A DNA stretch of 64,000 nt from NCBI GenBank assembly GCA_937625935.1, contig OW569386.1, positions 1-64,000 on the forward strand, written 5' to 3'. The notes under the pieces are model-generated. The model was given only the letters and a program-made list of their open reading frames with translations, was not told where the DNA came from and made no database searches. Source of the stretch: Tetramitus jugosus (taxonomy: Eukaryota; Heterolobosea; Eutetramitea; Acrasida; Vahlkampfiidae). The position numbers and the translations under genes are program-made. Of the stretch, positions 1-8,078 are shown piece after piece. The first letter of the stretch is position 1. Each line of letters begins with the position of its first letter.

Positions 1-717
1 CCAAACCAAACCCAAACAAACCCAAACCCAAACCCTAACCCAAACCCAAACCCAAACCCAAACCCAAACCCAAACCCAAACCCAAACCCAAACCCAAACC
101 CAAACCCAAACCCAAACCCAAACCCAAACCCAAACCCAAACCCAAACCCAAACCCAAACCCAAACCCAAACCCAAACCCAAACCCAAACCCAAACCCAAA
201 CCCAAACCCAAACCCAAACCCAAACCCAAACCCAAACCCAAACCCAAACCCAAACCCAAACCCAAACCCAAACCCAAACCCAAACCCAAACCCAAACCCA
301 AACCCAAACCCAAACCCAAACCCAAACCCAAACCCAAACCCAAACCCAAACCCAAACCCAAACCCAAACCCAAACCCAAACCCAAACCCAAACCCAAACC
401 CAAACCCAAACCCAAACCCAAACCCAAACCCAAACCCAAACCCAAACCCAAACCCAAACCCAAACCCAAACCCAAACCCAAACCCAAACCCAAACCCAAA
501 CCCAAACCCAAACCCAAACCCAAACCCAAACCCAAACCCAAACCCAAACCCAAACCCAAACCCAAACCCAAACCCAAACCCAAACCCAAACCCAAACCCA
601 AACCCAAACCCAAACCCAAACCCAAACCCAAACCCAAACCCAAACCCAAACCCAAACCCAAACCCAAACCCAAACCCAAACCCAAACCCAAACCCAAACC
701 CAAACCCAAACCCAAAT
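1..717. repeat. Telomere-like CCCAAA (TTTGGG) hexamer array
   Basis: A nearly perfect run of the hexamer CCCAAA fills the left end of the window. The first 40 bases are irregular, with shortened units and one CCCTAA-containing unit near position 36, and the array ends at about 717 where unique AT-rich DNA begins. The C-rich strand runs 5' to 3' inward from the left end, the orientation expected when the G-rich strand ends at the chromosome tip. Position, orientation and length all fit a telomere. I cannot confirm from the sequence alone that TTTGGG is this organism's telomere unit. The Leu-Gly reading frame across the array is an artefact of a stop-free hexamer. Confidence 0.85.
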
Positions 718-1373
718 TCACTTCCTTCTCAAAAATTAAAATTTGCATCCAAATTCAAAACAAAATCGATCTGTCATCTAAAATTTGATCAAACAATATC
801 TGTCTGAATTAAAATCACTCAATTCATTTCCATTTTCATCTCTTGATCCTCATTGCTTAGTCTTTATGGAAACCAGAAATCTTCTCATCAAGTGCTCAAC
901 ATTTGAAAGGATTAGAGGCAATAAAGTGTGTTAATACACGTATTGTGAGTAACAATTTCTATTCTACTTGAGTTATGACGGGTTGGGTTTGGGCATTCAA
1001 CTCTGCACTCAACAAAACACAAAATAGGACTTCTCATTCTATTAGAGTTAATATCTCTCAGAAGAAGAATTCTTTCCAAGATTTTCAGTCTAGTACATTC
1101 ATAAAACTGAATTGTCACTCACAAACGCTATAATACTCTGCATTTTTGACGGGTTGAGTCAGACATTCCAACTATAAACTTGATTCAAATTTGAAACTTC
1201 ACTATTCCACTGTCTTACAGAATTTTAAAACGAAAGGTCTCAATAATAGTTAAAAATATATGATTCTACAGTGATTATTTGATAAAAATGTCGATTCTAT
1301 CCAGAAAAACACTAAATCAAGTCAATCAAAATTTCCGAAAAACCAGGTACTCAGAAACTGAGGCAAAATATAA

Positions 1374-1661
1374 TTGGAAGATAATCATGTTAAAAATGAT
1401 CAAATACTATCTCAATACCCTGATCCAAAACAAAGAAACCATGTTTCACTCGAATGTCTTACCTCCAGTACAGGATCAAAATCTACTGAAATCTGTTGCA
1501 GTTTTAACACTGTTGCCGTTAAAAATCTGTTACATACAGCAGATATGTCTCCTCTACGAGCTGATAAAGCTCAAATTGAGTTGAAAATCACGCCAAACTC
1601 TTCAACTCAATCAGTTGAAGCTTTTAGAGCAATAAAAAATCTCAAAAAACAACCTGCCTAA
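1374..1661 (+). pseudogene. Possible coding remnant in the subtelomere
   Basis: An open frame of about 95 codons opens with TTG rather than ATG. Its only in-frame ATG is near 1545, in the last 40 codons. The composition is protein-like (DMSPLRADKAQIELKITPNS near the end), but I recognise no family. It ends in TAA just before a small inverted repeat and an interstitial telomere tract. It could be the 3' end of a decayed subtelomeric or transposon gene, or chance. An overlapping frame on the same strand is lower complexity and less likely. Confidence 0.2.
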
Positions 1662-1703
1662 AAAGGAAACGTCTAAAAAAGCAGGTTATTTAAATACTGC
1701 GTA

Positions 1704-1720
1704 CCCCAAACCCAAACCCA
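1704..1720. repeat. Interstitial telomere-like tract
   Basis: Nearly three CCCAAA units lie about 1 kb inside the terminal array, in the same orientation as the terminus. Together with the tract at 2622-2639 it brackets a roughly 900-base block that contains the left direct repeat. Confidence 0.7.
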
Positions 1721-2104
1721 ACCACAACTTCCTCTCACTCAATCATTCGCTCCATGCACCTCTGCCCTCGCTGTCAAAACTCTCATTGTAATTCTAACAA
1801 CACTCCTTCATCCATGTTGAACCTTCATCAAAGGAGTTTAAGCTCTTTCATCATTCTTTGTTACAAAATATTTCCTGCCGTGTCCTTCGTCTTTTCCTTT
1901 CCCCCACGTTTCGGTTACTGGACAATGCCATTCCCAGTCGAGAATGCATTCATCAGGCTATTGTATTCACCGACTGAGCATTACAAACAATTTATGAAGG
2001 ACTTCAATCTTGCACTTCAACCGTCTCGGTCACAATGTATCTTCCTTCAGATGTTCGAACCTTCCTGATCTTAGTTCCAAGTTCCTCTGTAGAAATCTTT
2101 TTAT

Positions 2105-2625
2105 GCGGAACTATCTGGTTCCTCTTAGACATGTGTGAATTTAGGCGGAACCAGCTGGTTCCACTGAAAAAGTCGTATTACAGGCGGAACCAGATAGTTC
2201 CACTGACAAAGTCAAGTTTTAGGCGGAACCAGCTGGTTCCTCTGTAAAGTCGAAAATTTAGGCGGAACCAGATAGTTCCTCTGAAAAAAAGTTCTTTTAG
2301 GCGGAACCAGCTGGTTCCGCTTGTGAGTTCAACTTTTAGGCGGAACCAGATAGTTCCTCTGTAAAAACGCTTTTCTCGGCCGAAATGGCTGGTTCCACCT
2401 ATTTTTTCTCGACTCATCAGTCAATAGCTCACAGAGATTTGGGTTTTCTGAGCTCAAAACCCAACTCCATATCACAGTTTGGGGGATAGTTCGGAATCTA
2501 TAGTGAGTTTTTTCACACAAAGCTTAAGTTGAACATTCCAGACCATAAAGAATACAAAAACAACCTTTACAACGTACAGTTGACTGTATTCAGCCAGTCT
2601 TGGCTAGCCGATATGTGACAACCCA
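2105..2625. repeat. Left copy of a 520-base direct repeat (array plus unique flank)
   Basis: This block matches 7558-8078 in the same orientation at a constant offset of 5453 bases, so the copies differ by substitutions but by no net insertion or deletion. Each copy has two parts: a tandem array of 39-base units and then about 220 bases of shared non-repetitive sequence that ends at TATGTGACAACCCA. The left copy runs straight into three CCCAAA units. The pair flanks the tyrosine-recombinase gene and could be terminal direct repeats of the element that carries it. The outer boundary on the left is approximate. Confidence 0.8.
2144..2416. repeat. 39-base tandem array, left, with alternating palindromic cores
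   Basis: Units starting GGCGGAACCAG recur at 2144, 2183, 2222, 2261, 2300 and 2339, with a diverged unit at 2378: exactly 39 bases apart. The core alternates between the perfect 16-base palindrome GGAACCAGCTGGTTCC and the imperfect GGAACCAGATAGTTCC, giving a 78-base higher-order period. Because 39 is 13 codons, the minus strand stays open through this array from an ATG at about 2414, encoding a repeating GT(S/I)WFRL motif. Confidence 0.85.
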
Positions 2626-2639
2626 AACCCAAACCCAAA
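2622..2639. repeat. Interstitial telomere-like tract abutting the left direct repeat
   Basis: Three exact CCCAAA units sit immediately after the end of the left direct repeat. The right copy lacks them and continues with unrelated sequence. This suggests the repeat boundary was joined to, or inserted in, telomere repeat DNA. Confidence 0.75.
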
Positions 2640-2675
2640 AAGCATGGTTCCGCCTATTGAACCCAATGATTTTTA

Positions 2676-2780
2676 GGCGGAACCAGCTGGTTCCTCTGAA
2701 AAAAAGGCAAAACAAGCGGAACCAGATAGTTCCTCTTACAAATCCATTTTCTAAGCGGAACTAGATGGTGTCTCTCTGAA
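2676..2780. repeat. Short third 39-base array beside the recombinase gene
   Basis: Three further units of the same family start at 2676, 2715 and 2754, again exactly 39 bases apart, with core order AGCTGG, AGATAG, then a diverged AGATGG. They end just before the stop codon of the recombinase gene at 2788. An inverted partial unit (GGTTCCGCCTATT) lies at about 2646. The recombinase gene therefore has these arrays on both sides. Confidence 0.8.
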
Positions 2781-2787
2781 GAACAGT

Positions 2788-5073
2788 TTATTCGAATCTG
2801 CCATAGTCAAAGGCGAGTAGTTCTTCAATATTGAGTGTGTCTTGTTGTCCTTTCTCGTTCGTATCTTCAGTCATCATCATCTCATCTGATACGCATGGTG
2901 TACTCTCTCTGACAACATCTGGTTGAGTTACAAGTCCTTCAAATTCAGGGAGGTGTATCATGTTGAAGTTGGTTTCTGTTGTGTCCTCCTCACTGCTGTC
3001 ATCGGTAAAGGTGAGTCTTCGTTTCACACCTCTAGGATTAAATCTCTCCTCAATCGTCATTCTGTCACCAGTGGATGTGGCCGTTGTTTTGGCTTGATAA
3101 TCCTCATGGAATACTCTGTTAATGTATTCATCTGTTTGATTTCCCACTGCCAATTTCAGGAACACTTGTTTCCCAATGTTCAACAAAATGGACAATCTGA
3201 TCTCCTTACTAGCAGTTTGATATTGACTGTTGTTGTTTAGTGCTTCTCTGCATTCCTCAGCATGTTCACACCATTTTCTGATGTATTTCTGATGATACAC
3301 CATCCAAATTGTTTGATGCTTCTTTCCCTCTGATTTCTGATCCTCTTCGTCACATGCTCTTTTTAAGTTAGGTCTCAGCTGAAGAATTCTTGATTTTATG
3401 CGTCTAAAGGACACATACTTTGTTACCGAAGAGGGAGATTTCTTAGGTCTCTTCGATGATCGTCTCACTTCTCTCATCGTTGTTCTCACAGGTTGAGGCG
3501 ATGAGCTCGAAGTGCTTGTTGTGTTAAAAAAGCTTCTCACAACATTCTGTGCTTCAGTGTTTTGTTGTAGATCTTGAAGACTTGCAACATTCTGGGAACA
3601 GAAGATCGACATCCTTTCGTAAGCATCTATAGAATCATCATTATTCCATCCCACATGTCTCTTGATTGCTTGCCGAATGTTATCCTTGATGATGCCATAC
3701 CGTAAAATACTGGTCATCAGTGCTTGACAGATGTGACCACTTCTGAGTGATCTCATCGTGTAACGACAGCGAAGTTCAGTGTCAGAGCTTTGCTTCATGA
3801 GATTAGACATGTCTTTGGAAGACATTGGTGCTTCACTTGTTGATTGCGTGAATAAAAACTCTTCACTCGAACCATCTCTGTACTCAAAAGGTCCTTCAGT
3901 AATAAGGTTAAGGAGTGTGGGAGCTTTAAACACTTTTCTAATGTGGAACAGGTACCATAATAGAGCATACACTGGACATTCGTTAAAATCAGTGCTACCA
4001 TACACAGTATTGCGAAGTTCATCTCTTCCAATTCCTTTGTTCTTGTAACCAACGTTTTGAACGACAAGTATTGGTTGATCATCAACCTTGACGGAACTGA
4101 AGGTGACATCCTTCAATTTCATATATGAGAGAGTATCACCTCTCCAACCAATATGCCTTCCATACATAATGATAGCCCTGAGCTTGATCTGAGGCTCTCT
4201 GTTGTCCCTCTTTGCCAGGATTCTTTGCCATCTCTTTAAGTCATTGTTCAGCAAAGGACAGACTTTGAATTTTGAATTGCCGTACTTCCTGATTAATGAT
4301 CTGAATAACTTTCTGATGAAGTCACCCATTTCAAGTTTCAGGTCAATGTTTCTTTCTTCCTTGAGAAGAGAACACAGTTGGTTCCAAAAACAGTTAACAA
4401 CAGTACTGTGACTGTATTTGTACACTACTCTCATTTGTAGTAAGTACAGTCCCAAAACAAACTTCCCAGGTAGATAACAATCAACAGTCTCCAATTCTTT
4501 GTGTTTCTTCTTTTGTTCTTCCAGCCACCCTTTCCAGCTTCTCCAAGAATATTGTTGGATCCTTCTTGTACCAGGAGCCTGACTCAACTGCATCAAATTT
4601 ATCAGCTGTGCCATTAGGTCTGAGAGAGTCTTATCATCATTGGTGTCAACGCAGATCTCTCGGCACAAGTCTTCATCACTACCAGTCTTCTCCATTCTGA
4701 CAATTGGTTGTACTGTCAGTTCATCAGTTATTTTCTGATTCTTCAAGGTGGATGCTCTCTCTGTACCAAAGTAACAGCTGAGTTCTTTGTCCACATCTTC
4801 AAGAGTAAGGCCATCAATCTTGTCCCCTTCAACGTCTTCCAAAGAGATAAGACCACTCTGAACGAAAGGATGTGCAGGTGAAGCATCAAGTTTCTCAACT
4901 TGTTTCAAGTATTCTCTTTCAATAGATTGCATTGGTGTGATTGCTTTGTTTGTTTGATGTGTTTCTCTCATTTGACCGTTAAACATGGGACTTGCGAAAT
5001 GTGGGAGCGGGAATCCCAGTTTTGACTGGGACTCGAAGTTCTGGGAGTCCTGAAGGGTCCTACTGAGTCCCAT
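2788..5073 (-). CDS. Tyrosine recombinase of a Crypton-like or other YR mobile element
   Basis: The 761-residue product has the layout of a eukaryotic tyrosine recombinase. Residues 296-325 match the first-arginine motif (GRHIGWRGDTLSYMKLKDV, catalytic R311). Residues 440-448 (MRSLRSGHI) match the HxxR box, with Arg in the His position and R444. Residues 472-488 (RHVGWNNDDSIDAYER) supply H473 and the nucleophile Y485. An SAM-like core-binding region probably lies around 180-280. The C-terminal 270 residues are basic, then acidic, with an unassigned helical stretch. No reverse transcriptase is nearby, which favours a DNA-only YR element over DIRS or Ngaro. The first 30 residues are encoded by the inverted end of the inserted Mutator-like element, so this ATG is secondary; the ancestral frame either began at M31 (4986) or entered from the right-hand repeat. 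Confidence 0.72.
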   Translation of the reverse strand: MGLSRTLQDSQNFESQSKLGFPLPHFASPMFNGQMRETHQTNKAITPMQSIEREYLKQVEKLDASPAHPFVQSGLISLEDVEGDKIDGLTLEDVDKELSCYFGTERASTLKNQKITDELTVQPIVRMEKTGSDEDLCREICVDTNDDKTLSDLMAQLINLMQLSQAPGTRRIQQYSWRSWKGWLEEQKKKHKELETVDCYLPGKFVLGLYLLQMRVVYKYSHSTVVNCFWNQLCSLLKEERNIDLKLEMGDFIRKLFRSLIRKYGNSKFKVCPLLNNDLKRWQRILAKRDNREPQIKLRAIIMYGRHIGWRGDTLSYMKLKDVTFSSVKVDDQPILVVQNVGYKNKGIGRDELRNTVYGSTDFNECPVYALLWYLFHIRKVFKAPTLLNLITEGPFEYRDGSSEEFLFTQSTSEAPMSSKDMSNLMKQSSDTELRCRYTMRSLRSGHICQALMTSILRYGIIKDNIRQAIKRHVGWNNDDSIDAYERMSIFCSQNVASLQDLQQNTEAQNVVRSFFNTTSTSSSSPQPVRTTMREVRRSSKRPKKSPSSVTKYVSFRRIKSRILQLRPNLKRACDEEDQKSEGKKHQTIWMVYHQKYIRKWCEHAEECREALNNNSQYQTASKEIRLSILLNIGKQVFLKLAVGNQTDEYINRVFHEDYQAKTTATSTGDRMTIEERFNPRGVKRRLTFTDDSSEEDTTETNFNMIHLPEFEGLVTQPDVVRESTPCVSDEMMMTEDTNEKGQQDTLNIEELLAFDYGRFE
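4976..4986. repeat. Target-site duplication, left copy
   Basis: CCGTTAAACAT occurs here and again at 7470-7480, directly outside the two inverted ends. Eleven bases fits the 9 to 11 base duplications of Mutator-like elements. Flanking TTGAC is also shared with a one-base difference. Confidence 0.8.
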
Positions 5074-5078
5074 ATTTC
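4987..5078 (+). repeat. MULE inverted terminal repeat, left
   Basis: Read inward it begins GGGACTTGCGAAATGTGGGA and ends TGAGTCCCATATTTC. Inside is the hairpin-forming TCCCAGTTTTGACTGGGA. It supplies the ATG and first 30 codons of the recombinase open frame. Confidence 0.78.
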
Positions 5079-5124
5079 AACATATGTGTATAGTAGCATA
5101 ATTGTATTGTAGTGTATATGTATT

Positions 5125-6819
5125 TTATTTACGTCCCTTTCTGGCCTGTCTCTTTGAAGTATGTACAATCATGTTGAATTGACGTGATAGACTAATCTTT
5201 GCTGAAGATGAAGGTAGAGACGTCTTCTGTCTCTTCTGAGGTACTTCATCATCGCTAGATTCACTATCTGTAATATTTCTCTTCCTCTTAGGTGATCTGG
5301 ATGACTGTGATCTTGGTGCTTGACTATCGGATGAACTACTTGCAGATGCCTTCATATCTTCAGCATTATCAACATCATTTTCATTATCAGAGGATGTATC
5401 AAGAAATTCTACTTCACTATCGCTGTGACCATCATCAACTTTCTCCATAATTTCGACATTTGATGTGCGATTACCATGATATGTCTTATCAGATCTGTCA
5501 GCTCTCTTCCTTAGATTCTTCTTCTTCTTTCCCTTCCTTGTGTTAGGGACCTTAGCTGCTTCAATGAGTTTCTCCATTGGTAAACTGAAAGGAGATTCAG
5601 CCCATTTATCAATTTGTATCTGCCATAGATTGTGTAGCTCTAGTACAGCCCAAATATGTCTGCACGTACAATACTTTTTCTTCTCATCACAATTGCACAC
5701 TACTTGTCTTTTCTCCTTTTTTACCATTATTTGAACTAGTGCAACGTGATCATCTTCCTCGTTATCCATTACACTATAGCTAGAACCACTAGCAGTAACA
5801 GGTCCATCTACAATAGATTTCTTGCTATTCAAAATCTCCAGTGTATCCTTCTTCATCTTATGTACAATGTTCGCATTCAACGTCGAGTATTCCAGAGGAT
5901 CAATGGATAAGTCCCTAAGTTCTTCATCATCTTCTTCTGCATTGCTGCAATCTCCCTCTGACATATCTGTCGTTTCCTTGAAGCGGTCAAGAAGTTCCTT
6001 TCTTATGCTTGAAATTTTATAATCCAATGCATTCTGCATTGTGACGCGAAGATGCATATATTCGTCAATCAGAACATTTGAACCAAATCCAGCTCTACTC
6101 AATATATCTCCACGTTCAGTTGAAAATAGATAGTCCATGAACTCATCTATAAACTCAGAGATAGTCTCACACTTGTCTATCATCCGTTTCACCTTCCGGT
6201 TTCCAGACTCAGACCAATTGTCGTAAAAAGGGAACGGTACAAAGGGATGTTCTCTTCGCGACAATTTGTAATTATCGATCAGTAGATTCATCTTAAAAGA
6301 GACATCTTGATGCTTCTCCCAATACTTCTTCCATTCCTCATATTTCTTCTTCGACAATAATGATTGCCAAATTCTCATTGTAGCTTCTTTCTGATCATCA
6401 TAATTTGAACTGGTGGACATCAATAAACCACCAAGATTACCTCGCTTACCATTACCCTTGATCGAAGTAATAATACTCTCTCTATCGTTCTCTTTCACTC
6501 CCAGAGCACGAAGTTTCTGACCCCAATCATCTTCTTTGTGGAACAAGCATTCAAATGTTCGAGCTTTTGGGGCAACTGTTTGAATAGCAGCTGCAAGACC
6601 TTTTCCTCCATCTCTACCAATACCAAAAGCAGTAGATAATACCTTTTGGCAGTTCATATCAATTGCCTGTAAAGCAAGAGTGAATGTAGCAGCGTCTTCA
6701 TGATCATGAATAATGAGTGCTCCAGGTCTAATTGGTGACTCTTTAAACCAATATGCACAGTACCAAATTATTGTTACAAGACAATCACACAACTCAAATG
6801 TTGATTCCATAGTGAACAT
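5125..6819 (-). CDS. MULE transposase-like protein with SWIM zinc finger (main part)
   Basis: The 564-residue frame shows a Mutator-type transposase core. Residues 67-105 include GRDGGKGLAAAIQ followed by FECLFHKED, the conserved Asp region and C-x2-H signature of the MULE catalytic domain. The motif CNC-x6-CTCRH at about 378-392 is a SWIM zinc finger (CxC..CxH), typical of plant and protist MULE or FAR1-type transposases. The tail is acidic and serine-rich and then basic. The frame remains open a few codons upstream of the ATG at 6819 (FKLLSNNKRCPDG), so the true N-terminus lies upstream and is joined to the 6827-7261 frame by a frameshift or an intron. The inverted ends lie 46 and about 100 bases outside the two frames. 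Confidence 0.7.
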   Translation of the reverse strand: MFTMESTFELCDCLVTIIWYCAYWFKESPIRPGALIIHDHEDAATFTLALQAIDMNCQKVLSTAFGIGRDGGKGLAAAIQTVAPKARTFECLFHKEDDWGQKLRALGVKENDRESIITSIKGNGKRGNLGGLLMSTSSNYDDQKEATMRIWQSLLSKKKYEEWKKYWEKHQDVSFKMNLLIDNYKLSRREHPFVPFPFYDNWSESGNRKVKRMIDKCETISEFIDEFMDYLFSTERGDILSRAGFGSNVLIDEYMHLRVTMQNALDYKISSIRKELLDRFKETTDMSEGDCSNAEEDDEELRDLSIDPLEYSTLNANIVHKMKKDTLEILNSKKSIVDGPVTASGSSYSVMDNEEDDHVALVQIMVKKEKRQVVCNCDEKKKYCTCRHIWAVLELHNLWQIQIDKWAESPFSLPMEKLIEAAKVPNTRKGKKKKNLRKRADRSDKTYHGNRTSNVEIMEKVDDGHSDSEVEFLDTSSDNENDVDNAEDMKASASSSSDSQAPRSQSSRSPKRKRNITDSESSDDEVPQKRQKTSLPSSSAKISLSRQFNMIVHTSKRQARKGRK

Positions 6820-6826
6820 GTTGCCA

Positions 6827-7261
6827 TCAGGACATCTCTTGTTGTTGGAAAGGAGTTTGAATCACCAATCTCATTGATGGAAACATCTCACATTGAAGAG
6901 CTTGATCTCGTCCAAGAGTCATCATCTTCGTCATTAGGTCATTGTAGTCTCTCTTTTTTTTTGCATCTTTCAAACCTCGTTGTCCATCCAATTGCACTAA
7001 TCTTGATGGAGTACCTCCCTTATCCCACTTGCCACAGCGATCATATCTAATATCCCTGGTAGAATGGGAACGTCCATCCTTATTCTTCGTCGACACAAAG
7101 AAAACACTACTTTTGAACTCATCTAGATAGTTCAATGGAAGAGTACTCTTCGTGGTTGTACTCCATTTATTAATAAGTAGGTGCAAAGCATCAACATAGG
7201 ATAATGATGAAGTCTTGTCACTGAATTCAGGTAATACGTGTACTGTTGGTGAGTCTGCCAT
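6827..7261 (-). CDS. N-terminal part of the MULE transposase, out of frame with the rest
   Basis: A 144-residue frame starts with ATG at 7261, just inside the right inverted end, and stops 8 bases before the first ATG of the main transposase frame. The middle (FVSTKNKDGRSHSTRDIRYD, then RCGKW) resembles the start of a FAR1/WRKY-GCM-type DNA-binding domain, as expected at the N-terminus of such transposases. The zinc ligands that should follow are missing, and a run of nine A on this strand (6954-6962) is a plausible slippage site. Either the two frames are spliced or the transposase is dead; I favour an inactivated copy. A separate short gene is less likely. Confidence 0.5.
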   Translation of the reverse strand: MADSPTVHVLPEFSDKTSSLSYVDALHLLINKWSTTTKSTLPLNYLDEFKSSVFFVSTKNKDGRSHSTRDIRYDRCGKWDKGGTPSRLVQLDGQRGLKDAKKKRDYNDLMTKMMTLGRDQALQCEMFPSMRLVIQTPFQQQEMS

Positions 7262-7361
7262 GTTGTTTCTTTTGATTGATTGTTGAAGTGATGGAAAATA
7301 TAAAAAAACACTTCTAACGGTTTCTTTCTGGCGCGAAACGGATCCTTCTCCTAATAGGAGA

Positions 7362-7469
7362 AATATGGGACTTCACAGGACCAGTCGGGATCCCCAGTTC
7401 CAGTATTCCCAGGAGTCCCAAAACAAAACTGGGAGAAACCAGGATTCCTGCTCCCACATTTCGGTTGAC
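7362..7469 (-). repeat. MULE inverted terminal repeat, right
   Basis: On the minus strand it begins GTCAACCGAAATGTGGGAGC and ends GTGAAGTCCCATATTTC, matching the left end in order with small insertions. Its outer side touches the second CCGTTAAACAT copy. Confidence 0.78.
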
Positions 7470-7480
7470 CCGTTAAACAT
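7470..7480. repeat. Target-site duplication, right copy
   Basis: CCGTTAAACAT, identical to 4976-4986, directly outside the right inverted end. Confidence 0.8.
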
Positions 7481-7557
7481 TTTCCTTTTATATGGTGTGT
7501 TTATAACGGTAACTTCAATAATCGTCTTGAACCGAATAGTTCTTCCTTCATATTGTT

Positions 7558-8078
7558 GGTGGAACCAGCTGGTTCCTCTAACAAATCCTACATTTAGGCG
7601 GAACCAGATAGTTCCTCTGAAAAAATGATATTTTAGGCGGAACCAGCTGGTTCCGCTTGTGAATCCAACTTTTAGGCGGAACCAGATAGTTCTACTGACA
7701 AAGTCAAGTTTTAGGCGGAACCAGTTGGTTCCTCTGTAAAGTCGAAAATTTAGGCGGAACCAGCTGGTTCCGCTTGTGAGTCCAACTTTTAGGCGGAACC
7801 AGATAGTTCCTCTGTAAAAAAGCTTTTCTGGGCCGAAATGGCTGGTTCCGCCTATTTTTTCGAGACTCATCAGTCAATAGCTCATAGAGATTTGGGTTTT
7901 CTGAGTTCAAAACCCAACTCCATATCACATTTTGGGGGATAGTTCAGAATCTATAGTGAGTTTTTCCACACAAAGCTTAAGTTGAACATTTCACACCATA
8001 AAGAATACAAAAACAACCTTTACAACGTACAGTTGACTGTATTCAGTCAGTCTTGGCTAGCCGATATGTGACAACCCA
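7558..8078. repeat. Right copy of the 520-base direct repeat
   Basis: Matches 2105-2625 at a fixed offset of 5453 bases. The array portion has unit starts at 7597, 7636, 7675, 7714, 7753, 7792 and 7831, all 39 bases apart, with cores alternating AGATAG and AGCTGG (one AGTTGG at 7714). About 220 bases of flank follow and end at GACAACCCA, after which the sequence is unrelated to the left copy. The minus strand is open from an ATG at 7870 through the whole array and on into the sequence that originally joined the recombinase frame. Confidence 0.8.

Larger units (their letters stand above)
718..2104. other. Gene-poor subtelomeric DNA
   Basis: About 1.4 kb of AT-rich DNA lies between the terminal hexamers and the first direct repeat. 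No convincing complete gene is visible. A related pair of motifs beginning TGACGGGTTG occurs near 975 and 1147, the first containing telomere-like GGGTTGGGTTTGGG. A short inverted repeat pairs AACCTGC (1651-1657) with GCAGGTT (1681-1687). A 104-codon open frame at 1754-2068 has no recognisable domain and is probably chance. A more protein-like open stretch at 1374-1661 is listed separately. Confidence 0.6.
4987..7469. mobile_element. Mutator-like (MULE) DNA transposon, about 2.5 kb, nested in the YR element
   Basis: The element is defined by imperfect inverted ends of about 92 bases (4987-5078) and 108 bases (7362-7469) and by the flanking 11-base duplication. The ends share CGAAATGTGGGAGCGGGAAT near the outside (one mismatch) and GTCCCATATTTC at the inside, with several short GGGA/TCCC palindromes between. 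It carries a transposase-like gene on the minus strand in two frames. It split the 5' part of the recombinase gene: the frame upstream of the insertion on the right reads KRKMFNG and the frame on the left resumes MFNGQMR, so the host frame is continuous when one duplication is removed. Confidence 0.8.

Noticed and set aside
4-720. CRISPR array
   Set aside because: The units are contiguous hexamers with no spacers, in a eukaryotic context.
35-748. Long Leu-Gly open frame on the minus strand
   Set aside because: It is only the translation of the stop-free TTTGGG repeat and has no gene signals.
2144-2416. CRISPR-like repeat-spacer array
   Set aside because: The 'spacers' between palindromes are themselves repeats with a fixed 39-base period, and no cas gene is present.
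2178-2417. Small gene in the left direct repeat (minus strand)
   Set aside because: The frame ends at a stop inside the array and has no unique domain, so I treat it as repeat-derived and discuss it only as a hypothesis for the right copy.
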